Assembly (NCBI GenBank): GCA_028015205.1 | Contig: CM051516.1 | Coordinates: 32,068,230 to 32,132,229, forward strand | Source: Mytilisepta virgata | Taxonomy: Eukaryota > Mollusca > Bivalvia > Mytilida > Mytilidae | Direction of reading: 5' to 3' | Length of the DNA stretch: 64,000 bases | Shown here: piece after piece, positions 12,501 to 24,500 of the stretch | How positions within the stretch are numbered: position 1 is the stretch's first letter | Layout: every line of letters starts with the position of its first letter | Position numbers and translations under genes: made by a program | Notes under the pieces: generated by a model | Databases searched by the model: none | Told to the model about the DNA's origin: nothing | Seen by the model: only the letters and a program-made list of their open reading frames with translations

Positions 12501-15500
12501 TTACTAAAGATCTTTGAAAAAAGTGTTCTACCTATATTTTAGGCATGAATGCCATCCCATTGAATTTTTACCCTTGTCCGTACGTACACAAGTACTTCCT
12601 GATGTCCCGATTCTTGTGTTTAGCTCCATTTCTCAGAAACCTATAGTAATATATGAATGATATTTCACCACTACAGTCCAGTTCAGCAACACTTGGGTCC
12701 CTATGACCTACATTTCATGCTTCAGTGACTTTGGCTAAGTTTTGCGTTTATGTTCATTTCTCAGACACCTATAATAATATATCAATGATATTTCACCGCT
12801 ACAGTCCTCTTGTATAGTACAACACAGTTCAGCAACACTTGGATTGCTATGACCTACATTTAATGATTCAGTGACTTTGGTTAAGTTTTGTGTTTAGGTT
12901 CATTTCTCAGAAACCTATAGTAATATATCAAAAATATTTCACCACTACAGTCCTCTTGTATAGTACAATGTAGTTCAGCAACACTTGGGTCCCTATGACC
13001 TACATTTCACGCTTCAGTGACTTTGGCTAAGTTTTGCGTTAAGGTTCATTTCTCAGAAACCTATAGTAATATATCAAAAATATTTCACCACTACAGTCCT
13101 CTTGTATAGTACAATGCAGTTCAGCAACACTTGGGTTGCTATGACCTACATTCCATGCTTTAGTGACTTTGGTTAAGTTTTGCGTTAAGGTTCATTTCTC
13201 AGAAACCTATTGTAATATATCAAAAATATTTCACCACTACAGTCCTCTTGTATAGTATAACGCAGTTCAGCAGCACCTATATTATCTTTAGGGCGGGGCA
13301 TCTGTGTCTTATAGACACATTTTCTAGTTTCTTTTATTATTGTCCATATGCATTATTGTGCATTAGGGTAAACTATCACCTTTATTATTCATTTTAACTT
13401 TAAAACAAAATATTTTAATTTCTTTTCTTTTTTTTCAGGTTCTCACCCCAAAGGAGAAGTCCACCACGGTACTACAGCCCTCCACGCTTTAGGAGATCCC
13501 CTCCAAGGTATTATTCCCCTTCGAGGTCACCATCTCCTAGGAAAGTTTTATGGTGTGCATGTTACAGTGGAACTTCAGTATGCTGAATCCTAAAACTCCA
13601 TTAGTTACCTCTAGCTGTATTTGAAATCGCCATTCATTTTCTGTTTTTGACAACAATGCTGCTTGCTTTAGTAGAAATATATTTTTAGCTCACCTGGCCT
13701 AAAAGGCCATGTGAGCTTTTGCCATCACTTGGCGTCCATCGTTAACTTTTTCAAAACTCTTCTCCTCTGAAATGGCTTTGCAGATTGGATCAAGGCTTCA
13801 TAGGAATGATATATGACATGTCCTCCACAAACGATCCTCATTTTATATTGATGCGATGAAAAACATGGCCACTGTTGCTAAAAATAGAACATAGGGGTAA
13901 ATTGCTGTTTTTTGCTAATAACTCAAAAACCGTTACAGATATCGAAAATCTGACGGGGTAAAATTGATCAGCATGACAAGATCTACCTACCCTGAAATTT
14001 TGAAGGAAATTCCAAAACCCATTTAGGAGTTATTGCCCTTTTTTCGTCAAATTTTCAAAATTTTAACATATTTCGTCATTTATCTCCAATACTATTTAAG
14101 ATAGAAGTGAAATGTAAATTTGAAAAATGTTTGCCATGCTGAGATCTACATACCCTGAAATTTTAAAGGAAATCCCAAAACCCATTTAGGAGTTATTGTC
14201 CTTTCTTTTTGTCAAATTTTCAAAATTTTAACATTTTTGCATTTATCTCCAAAACTATTTGAGATAGAAGTGAAATGTAAATTGAAAAATGTTTGCCATG
14301 TTGAGATCTACCTACCCTGAAATTTTGGAGGAAATCCCAAATTCTATTTAGGAGTTATTGGTTTGTGTAATTTGAGGTCGGGTTCTGTTACATTTATTTA
14401 AGGTTCACCCTTATTCCTGGTGAATTTTATCATTTTCCTGCCAGGACTACCACCATCAGGGAACATATTTTAACATTAAACCTTATGAAAAATAAATCTT
14501 CAACAAATTTTCCCTGAACAATTGAACCAATTGCAACAAACTTGGTCAAATAGTTGATTAATTGTCCAATGAAAACCAGACTCCAGGTGAGTGATACAGG
14601 CTCTGGTGAGGCTCTTGTTATTGGTTATCCATGAATTGAAGTTAAACTGTAGCTGGTTTGTTCCTACAGTTTATGCTCTTTAATTTTCAATTGCCTATAC
14701 CAAAGTTGAGACTGTTGAGCATTTGAATCTGCCTTGAACTGTTCCCAAAATATGTAAATACAGCTTAAGCTTCTTTGTACATTAATGAAAAGATTTTAAG
14801 TTTATATATATTATTGTATAGCAACGTATTGTTCTCTATAGAATGTAACCAAAAATTATCGTGCAATATTTGTTGATATTGCACGGAGAGCAAAATTGCA
14901 TTGTAAGGATGATGTCTGATATTTTTTCATGTTATTTCCTGGATCTGGGTTGCCATACAATAAAAGGGTTATTGCACGAAATTGGGAAATATTGTCCCTC
15001 GTATAATATTATATCGCACTCGCAAGTTCGTGCAGTATTACATTCTATTCAGGACAATATTTCCCATTATTCGTGCAATAATCCTATAATATAACATTTT
15101 CCAACTTTATATCTTAGTGATCAAACTTAAAAGAAAAATAACAATGAAAAGACATATTTGAAGGATCTTTTGGTCTTATGATGTTTAAAAAAAATATGTA
15201 CTTCAAACTATTTAATGATGCAGGGGTGTGAGTTGTTAAAAGATAATTTTGAGTGACACAATCAGTAAAATGTAAATGCCTGTGAAAGCTTTAATTGTTC
15301 CTTACATTTATTAGCTCACCTGGCCCAAAGGGCCAAGTAAGCTTTTCTCATCACTTGGCGTCCGTCGTCCGGCGTCGTCGTTAACATTTTGAACTTCTTC
15401 TAGAGAACCACTGAATGGAATGAAACCAAACATGGCATGAATGTTCGTTATGAGGTGCTGACCAAGTGTTGTTACTTTGTAGCCGATCCATCATCCAAGA

Positions 15501-18500
15501 TGGCCGCCAGCGGGGAACTTAGTTTAACATAGGACCCTATGGGAAATGCATACAAATGACTTCTTTTAGAGAACCGTTGAATGGAATGAAACCAAACATG
15601 GCATGAATGTTCCTTATGAGGTGCTGACCAAGTGTTGTTACTTTGTTGCCGATCCATTATCCAAGATGGCCGCCAGCGGGGGACTTAGTTTAACATAGAA
15701 CCCTATGGGAAATGCATACAAATGACTTCTTTTAGTGACCCACTTAATGGAATGAAACCAAACATGGCATGAATATGCCTTATGAAGTGCTGACCAAGTG
15801 TTGTTACTTTGTAGCTGATCCATCATCCAAGATGGCCGCCAGCGGGGAACTTAGTTTAACATAGGACCGTATGGGAAATGCATACAAATGACTTCTTTTA
15901 GAGAACCACTGAATGGAATGAAACTAAATCTGGCATGAATGTTCCTTATGAGGTGCTGACCAAGTGTTGTTACTTTGTAGCCAATCCATCATCCAAGATG
16001 GCTGCCAGCGGGGGACTTAAGTTTAACATTGGACCCTATGGGAAATGCATACAAATGACTTCTTTTAGAGAACCACTGAATGGAATGTAACAAAACATAG
16101 CATGAATGTTCCTTATGAGGTGCTGACCAAGTGTTGTTACTTTGTTGCCCATCCATCATCCAAGATGTTTAGAAGTCTATCAGAAAATTGTAAAAAAAAT
16201 TCTGAATGGTCACAACTTGACCACATATTCAAAAATAATAATGATAAGATGTCTTCAGTAGCTATTGTAAGACTACACTAAGATGACCTGTTTTTTATTT
16301 TAAATACTGTGTCAAATTAAACCAGTCTTGGTCTCAGTCATTATATAATTTTACATAATATCCAAAATCACATTAGATACAGGTGAGCGACACAGGCTCT
16401 TGAGAGCCTCTAGTTAAATCTAGTTATTAAAATGAACCGGATTCAATTTCATTCAATTTACATAACTATTACTTTCTTAAAAGTCACTTTTATTAGACTG
16501 TGTGGTTAATTTGAATATTAAAAATTTTTACTTTGGAAATATTGAATCTGCATGTATATGTAAATTAATGACTGAAAAAGACATCATCAGTACAAAACAT
16601 GTTCAGCTTTCTCACTGTCTTTTAAGCAATACAGTTAACATTTATTATTACATTTGTCTTGTAGAAGAATGAGAAGGAGATCTACTTCCCATTCACCTCC
16701 GAGACGGAGAATGACACCCCCAGATTTTTACAGAAGAAGATCCCCTGGAAATTATGACAGGAGAAGACCCTCACGAGGGTCTGCATCACCACCAAGGAGG
16801 AGATCTCCACCACTTCAGTCCAGAAGGTATAGAGAACAAGAATCGCCTCAACAAAGAAAGAGAAGAAATGATGTTGCTCCCCCAACACCATCAGATTCAG
16901 AAAATGAAGAAGGAAGAATGAGACATCAGAAAATTATTAGGAAAGCAAGTGCTGCATCAAAAGGAGAAAGTCCTTCGGGATCAGAGTCAGAATCAGGTTC
17001 AGGTTCTGAAAATGAATCTTCTGGAGAAGAATCTCCAGGAGAGAAAGAAAGACGTACTGCAAAACAGCGTGCTTCTCCTGTAAGGAAATCCCCTCCAAGG
17101 AGGAAACAAAGATCTGTTGAAAGGTCTCCTCCTGTACAAAGGCGAAGACAATCTGAAGATCATCCATCACCTCCAAGACGACCCAAACGTGAATCTGAAC
17201 CCTCATTAGATACTAGGCAAAAACAGCAGATGAATGAAAATAGAAGAAGGCGGGACTCTGATTCACCACCCAGGAAAAAAACTTCAGATGCGAGAGAAAA
17301 TCGTTCCTATAGAGACTCTAGAGAAGAACCTATGCAGAAGAGGGAAAGATCTCCTCTCCCTCCGCCACGTAGACGTCAGTCACCATCACCACAGCAACTG
17401 TCTAGAAAACATAAGAGACCTAGTCCTAGTAGCTCATCAGAAGCTTCACCATCACCTCCACCTGCTAAAGTATCAAAAGATTCATCACGTAACAGAGATT
17501 TGACACCACAAAAACGTAATCGTAACTTAGAAAGTCCAGAACATATGCCACGCTCTAAGCGATCTCGTTCTTCACCTAGTCCAGAAGCAAGAAAACCACC
17601 TGAAGAGGAATATCAGAGAGTTGTATCAATAAAAAGAGACAAAAGTCCGCCAAGGGAGATTCAGAAGATAGACAGGGAAGGAGATGGCAGAAAGAAAATT
17701 AAGAAAGAAGTATCGCAAAGTGATTCAGAGGTACCCGAAATTCTGATTATGTATCATAAGTATATGTTAACATCACCACAAAAAAAATGTTGTAATATGA
17801 GTATAAAAATTTAGGGATAACGATAAGCATCAAGTGGCAACATTAAACATGTCTGAATATGGAAAAGATCAGCATCATTTTAGAGAAATTTTGTTGTCGT
17901 TAAGAAGGAACAATAATTGAAACTAAAGAAAAATCACTGGCCCTGTAAACAATATTGTCAGAAAGTCAACAAAAACAAAAACCTAATACTAACAGTATTC
18001 CATTAGTAAACAAGACAAATACATGAAAAAATTCCAAATTCCTGGCAAGGTTTAGGTACATAGAGCATGTAGAGTATGTGACATTAAACATGTTTTGAGT
18101 AATCAAGCCTCTCCTTGAATCCTGGGTCAGTAAAACAAAAGCTGACAAAAATGTCAGTTCTATTAATACTTTATTCAATAAGTTTGGTATTAGAATCAAA
18201 GACTTTACATAAAAATAACAGCCTGGATAAAAAAAAAATATGTATTTAGAATGCTTGTTCATACCTGATATCTAGGTGATGTGAAATTCTTAGTTGGAGT
18301 ATAAATGTGTTACATTGAAATTAATTTCATACCATAATGTCATAAAGGCTCTAGAAAAGTAAGATTCTGTGTAAGGACATTTACAATAACAAGCATCAGA
18401 TGTAAACCAAACAAAAAAAGTTAAGAGGCTATTTGAATTATTTGGAATTAACTGCAGTTTTTTGTCTCGGCTGAAACGAAAATTCGCTGAGTCGAGATAT

Positions 18501-21500
18501 AGCTATTATTTTCTGGCGGCGGCGTAAACTTTTTTAAAACTTTAATAACTTTGCACATGTAATACCTGACTTCATAAACATGAATTTAAAATCTGCGTCC
18601 AAGTTTCGTGGTTAAATCCATTTCTCAGGAACTGTAATACCTAGGCTAACCATATTTGGTCTATCGATAGTTGTTAGTCAAATGGGTACATGCCAATCTG
18701 ACACCTGGCATGGGACCTTGACCTCAATTTCATGCTTGAGTGACTGTCACTTTTTCATAGTTAAGTCCATTTCTCAGAAACTAATACTTAGACGCACCGT
18801 ATTTGGTCAATAGATAGTTGGTACATGTCAGTCTGACACCTGCCTTTTGACTTTGACCTCAATTTCATGCTTGAGTGACGTGTGTCACATTATCGTGGTT
18901 AAGTCCATTTCTCAGAAACTGTAATACCTAGGCCAACCATATTTGGACTAAAGATAGTTCTTGGTTGGTACATGCCAGTCTGACACCTGGCTTGGGACCT
19001 TGACCTCAATTTCATGCTTGAGTGACTGTCACTTTTTCATAATTAAGTCCATTTCTCAGAAACTAATACTTAGACGCACCGTATTTGGTCAATAGATAGT
19101 TGGTACATGTCAGTCTGAAACCTGCCTTTTGACTTTGACCTCAATTTCATGCTTGAGTGACGTGTGTCACATTATCGTGGTTAAGTCCATTTCTCAGAAA
19201 CTGTAATACCTAGGCCAACCATATTTGGACTTAAGATAGTTCTTGGTTGGTACATGCCAGTCTGACACCTGGCTTGGGACCTTGACCTCAATTTCATGCT
19301 TGAGTGACTTGGCACTTTTTCGTGGTTAAGTCCATTTCTCAGAAACTGTAATACCTAGACCCACTGTATTTGGTTTTTTTGATAGTTGTTGATGGGTATA
19401 AGCCAGTCTGACACTTGACCTTGACCTCAATTTCATGGTTGAGTGACTTTCATCAAAGTTTCTTGATTAAGTCCATTTTTAAGCAATTGTAATACCTAAA
19501 ACCCACTAGTGTTTGGTCTATAGATAGATCTTAGTGGGTACATGCAAGTCTGTCACCTTTCTCTAGAATTTGACCTCAATTCCATGCGTGAGTGACTTTG
19601 TCACATTTTCAAGATTAGGTCCATTTCTCAGCAACTTTAATAACTAGACCCACCATATTTAATCAATTGATAGTTCTTAGTGGATACATGTTGGTATGAC
19701 ACCTCCCTTTTGACCTTAACCTCAATTTTTTTTAACGCATTTTCCTTTGACCTGCAAAATGTTGGGTATCAGATAATCATTATTCTGTGTCCATGTGCAT
19801 ACTTAGGCGAGACAGTGTGTAGTGTGTCCACTCTTGTTGTTAGTATGTACAAAATTCATTTCAAATAGACAGTATTATATTCTTGTCACTACAACTTTAT
19901 GAGAACTATTCTTAGTTTAAATTTCACCCTACAACAAGTTTGGAGGTGTGAGTTTGATACGATTTAAATTGTTGGTAACCTAGGGTTATTCCATTTAAAA
20001 GGACATGTGCTAATAGAATATTAATATAAAATGGTACCATAACAAACACAAAATTTTGTTTATGCTGGTCAAATGATCTGAAATGGCCAATATAAACCCA
20101 AGTCCAAAAAATACAAAATTCCTGTCCTTGAAGTTTCTATGGAAAGTCTACAATTTGTTTAGGAGCTACTACATTTTACATTGTATAGGAGTCAGAATCA
20201 GATGCAGGACACAAGAAGAAAAAGAAGAAGGAAAAGAAAAAGCATAAAAAACACAAAAAGCACAAGAAACATAAACATAAAAAAGGCAAAGAAGGCAAGG
20301 AAGAGGTATGAATTTTTCATAGCAAGTTTAGATGAAGTAAAACATCTTAAAGTTTTAATGAAAATTTTTTCACTAACATAAAGACTGTACTGCTTTAGGA
20401 ATTGTGGATTTTATTTTCTCAATATCTGCTTTCATTTCTAGAATTCATTGTTTGAAAATCTAAATACACCATGAACTTTAAAAATCAGGGTCAGAAATTA
20501 GTTTCTAAATACTGTGGATTTCCTTTTAAGCTTACCTTGCCTCCTGGTCGAAAAGGCTATGTGAGCTTTTGCCATCACTTGTCGTCCGGTGTCCAGCGTA
20601 AACTTTTCATTTAAAGATCATCTCCTCCGAAACCAATGGGCCAATTGAAACCAAACTTTGCAGGTTTATGTTTATGAGGTCCTCTCCAAATATTCCTATT
20701 TCATCTTGATCGGGGAAAAAACATGGCTGCCATGGGCAATTCTTGATTTTGATTGGTTGAAACTTTAAAATTCTTATTAGAAACTACACGTGCAAATAAT
20801 TTGTAACTTGGTTCAAATGATGTTTATGAAGTTGTTACGGCCAGAAATCAGCTTTTAATTGTAGCCAACAAAAGACACAAATCAATAATAAAATTTAACA
20901 AGATTTATTATATACAAGTTTAAAAAAAATCAAAATGAAATGTCAACTTAACTGTTTAAAATATATATGTCCGATCCTTTGTCTTTTCTTTATCCGGAAT
21001 TCTTCTCGTCACTGTTGCGGGAATCCAAACGGAATATTATATCCAATCAGTCATAATCTAGTATGATGTGTGTAACGTAAATAAAAGTGTGTCAGTCCAA
21101 CATCTGAGAACACAAGAATGTTAATGTCTGGTCTGATCTGTTCTGTTCTGATAGTGTAACTTTCGTGACCATATATATAGTTGTCACGGAAACTTCTGGA
21201 ATACGGTAAAAGTTTGAATTACCTTAATTACTCTAATTATTGGACGGCCTAATTATTGGAAACTTTTGAAAATTCAAGGAAAATTGAATTTTTTGATAAC
21301 TCTATTTTTTCGACGATTTCAAAATTGTCAAAGTTACGATTGTTGTTCTCAGGTGGTGACAGTCAGTAGTTTTAACTTCTTAGGTAAGTTAATTACTTTC
21401 AGTCCTCATCGAGTGTTTATTTCGTCTTTCTAAACCATTTAAACTACCTATCTTAATAAATTTGATTGAAACAAGATCGATTTTTAAGTAAATTTTATTG

Positions 21501-24500
21501 GCCGGGTTGCACAGAGTGCAAATCCGGGTTATAGTATGGTGAATGTCGGGCGGGCGGGCGGCGGCGGGCGGGCGGGGAAAATGGGTACCTATTTTGTGAA
21601 ATCAACTCCTCCTACAGTTTTTCACCCACATCCTTGAAACTTCATAGAATGTTTCTATATATATTGAAGATGTGCACCTCACTTTATGGAATTATTTCAG
21701 GAATTATTTCCCATTTTTCCAAACTTTGGAACATAGTCGTTTTTATTGACATCTTCAATAGAGGGTACCTATTTTGTGAAATCAACTCCTCCTACAGTTT
21801 TTCACCCACATCCTTGAAACTTGATAGAATGTTTCAATATATATTGAAGATGTGCACCTCACTTTATGGAGTTATTTCAATAATTATTTCCCATTTTTCC
21901 AAACTTTGGAACTTAGTTGTTTTTTTATTGACATCTTCAATAGAGGGTACCTATTTTGTGAAATCAACTCCTCCTACAGTTTTTCACCCACATCCTTGAA
22001 ACTTCATAGAATATTTCTATATATATTGAAGATGTGCACCTCACTTTATGGAATTATTTCAGGAATTATTTCCCATTTTTCCAAACTTTGGAACTTAGTT
22101 GTTTTTTATTGACATCTTCAATAGAGGGTACCTATTTTGTGAAATCAACTCCTCCTACAGTTTTTCACCCACATCCTTGAAACTTCATAGAATATTTCTA
22201 TATATATTGAAGATGTGCACCTCACTTTATGGAGTTATTTCAATAATTATTTCCCATTTTTCCAAACTTTGGAACTTAGTTGTTTTTTTATTGACATCTT
22301 CAATAGAGGGTACCTATTTTGTGAAATCAACTCCTCCTACAGTTTTTCACCCACATCCTTGAAACTTCATAGAATGTTTCTATATATATTGAAGATGTGC
22401 ACCTCACTTTATGGAATTATTTCCCATTTTTCCAAACTTTGGAACTTATCCGTTTTTTATTGACATCTTCAATAGAGGGTACCTATTTTGTGAAATCAAC
22501 TCCTCCTACAGTTTTTCACCCACATCATTGAAACTTCATAGAATCTTTTAATACATATTGAAGATGTGCACCCCACTTTATGGAATTATTTCAGGAATTA
22601 TTTCCCATTTTTCCAAACAAGTGTTTATCAACATGTAATCAAATCAAATATTGCTTTCTTCACCTATTTCTAATTAAATTGATGGCTGCCTCTGTGCTCG
22701 TACACCAACATACAATGTGTCTGATTTTGTCTATATAAATATTCATGACTGCCAATGTGCAATATGATCTTGTAATCACCTTTGTCACCACTACAATAAA
22801 CACCCAGCAACCCGGCCATTTGTGTCTTTGACCCATTTTTGAATTTTTCCTACCTGGAAGTTTACTTTTGACAAGAAATCCGAAACGAGTTCGGAATGGA
22901 ATTGCGTATTCGTGTTTCTCAGAGAAATTAATTTAAAAATTTTGAAATGAAATGAATAATGTTTTTACAAAACAGATCCTTTATCATTGTTAATAAGACA
23001 TTTAAATGTAATAGTTATAATATGTTCTAAAAAGACGATGAGACTACAAACGTAACATGTGTTGTAAAAATCATTTGTGAGATGCTCCAAATCCAGATCG
23101 TAAAAATAATTTGTGAGATGTCCACATATTAGTCAACAACATGGCGGGTCGTTTGAAGTTTGCTACTGTTTTTGTCTTCAACATTCAATTAACTTAAAGG
23201 TACAAAAAGATAAATCATGAAAGCAAAATCAAATAACAATACTGCAAGTATGAACCATTATTTTGATTGCATATTCTTAAAGTACATTGACCAGGTTGAT
23301 CATATGAAGTCAAAAAATGACAACGATGTGGATGGAAAATATGAAAACTCTATTTTTTCGACACTTTTCCAATTTTCCTAAAAAATAGGTGTATTTTAGT
23401 GTCCAATAATTAGAGTAATTACGGTACACATTGTATATTATGATCGTTCCAGAATTATTATGTAAGTCAAATAGAAAGTTCTAGTCATTCCATCAGTATC
23501 TATTATTGTTCCAGTGATTTCTAAACTGCGCAGTTATAACATTATTTGGTAAACAACTATAAGTATTATGTAAGCATATTATACATGTAATAAGGCCACA
23601 CAAAACAAATTAGGCCAAGATGAATAATATAATAATTACAATATCAAAACAAAGTCCTCTACAAAGAATCCTCATTTCGTCCCAGTCGTACAAAAAACAT
23701 GTCCACCATGGGCAATTCTTGTTTCTGATTGGCTGATATAAAAAAAAATCTCCTGAAGTCGCTTGGCCAAATGGTACGAAACTTGATAGGAACCATATAT
23801 GAGAGGTCCTTTATAAAATTTCTTCATTTCTCCCCAATCAGACTACAAATATGGCTATCATAGGAAATTCTTGTTTCTCATTGGTTGATTTAAAAAAAGA
23901 ATTCTTTGGAACTGCATGGCCAAAACTGTTAGCGAAACTTGACAGGAAGCATCTATGGAAAGTCTTTTAAGAAATAATTTTTTTTATCCTGATTGGACGA
24001 CAAACATGGCTGCCATGGGCAATTCTTATTTCTGATTGGCTGATATAAAGAAATCTTTTTCTCTGAAACTGCTTGTCCAAATGGAATGAAACGTGACGGG
24101 GCAGCAATGGTCCTTAAGTGGTACTCTTTCAGAATTATATCCGATGACCCCAACCGTCATCCAAGATGGCCGACAGAGCCGAACATAGTTTAACATAGGA
24201 CCCTAGGGGAAATTTACTCAAAGATCTTTTTGTCTGAATCCACTTCGACAATTGGAACAAAACCTGGCAGCAATGGTCCTTAGCTGGTCCTCCTTCAGAA
24301 TTATATTCGATGACCCTGTCCACCAAGATGCCTGCCAGAGCTGAACATAGTTTAACATAGGACCCTATACGGAATTTACTCAGAGATCTTTTTGACTGAA
24401 TCCACTTTGCCGATTGGAACAAAAGTTGACAGCAATGGTCCTTACAGTGTAGTTGGTCCTTTTCAGAATTATATCCGATAACCCCGTCTGCCATTTAAGA

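Larger units (their letters stand above)
9590..13328 (+). mobile_element. Family C element (ATGCCCTGCC ends), interrupted
   Basis: The left end ATGCCCTGCC...GGCAT forms a hairpin. Two units of about 190 bp follow (9640-9990; 'aaagtttttggtgaagg...agttgtagtcaca'). About five units of about 145 bp (12590-13270; 'catttctcagaaacctatagtaatata') lie near the right end. The right end reads GGGCGGGGCAT, then the hairpin TGTGTCTTATAGACACA, then TTTTCTAGT, a canonical Helitron 3' end of hairpin plus CTAGT. Foreign sequence, including a SINE, occupies about 10010-12545. The element lies in the SRRM1 intron between 9526 and 13439. Confidence 0.68.
20833..23651. mobile_element. Solo-LTR-like insertion (TG...CA, AAGT duplication), itself interrupted
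   Basis: The insertion begins TGTTACGGCC and ends CAAAACA. AAGT flanks it at 20829-20832 and 23652-23655. Removing it restores 'tgtttatgaagtcctct', matching the neighbouring family A unit 'tgtttatgaggtcctct'. Without the inner transposon it is about 615 bp. Terminal TG/CA and a 4-bp duplication fit a solo LTR, but no polymerase remains, so the class is inferred. Confidence 0.55.

Noticed and set aside
16682..17503. ORFs on the opposite strand and in other frames over the SRRM1 RS exon
   Set aside because: Shadow frames of a compositionally biased coding exon.
17731..17814. Extension of the SRRM1 large exon to the stop at 17814
   Set aside because: The extension loses SR composition right after a good donor (GAG|GTACCC), and the conserved Lys/His and C-terminal exons follow downstream in phase.
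21634..22463. Overlapping ORFs with LHRMFLYILKMCTSLYG-type repeats
   Set aside because: Translations of the 181-bp tandem core of the family E element.
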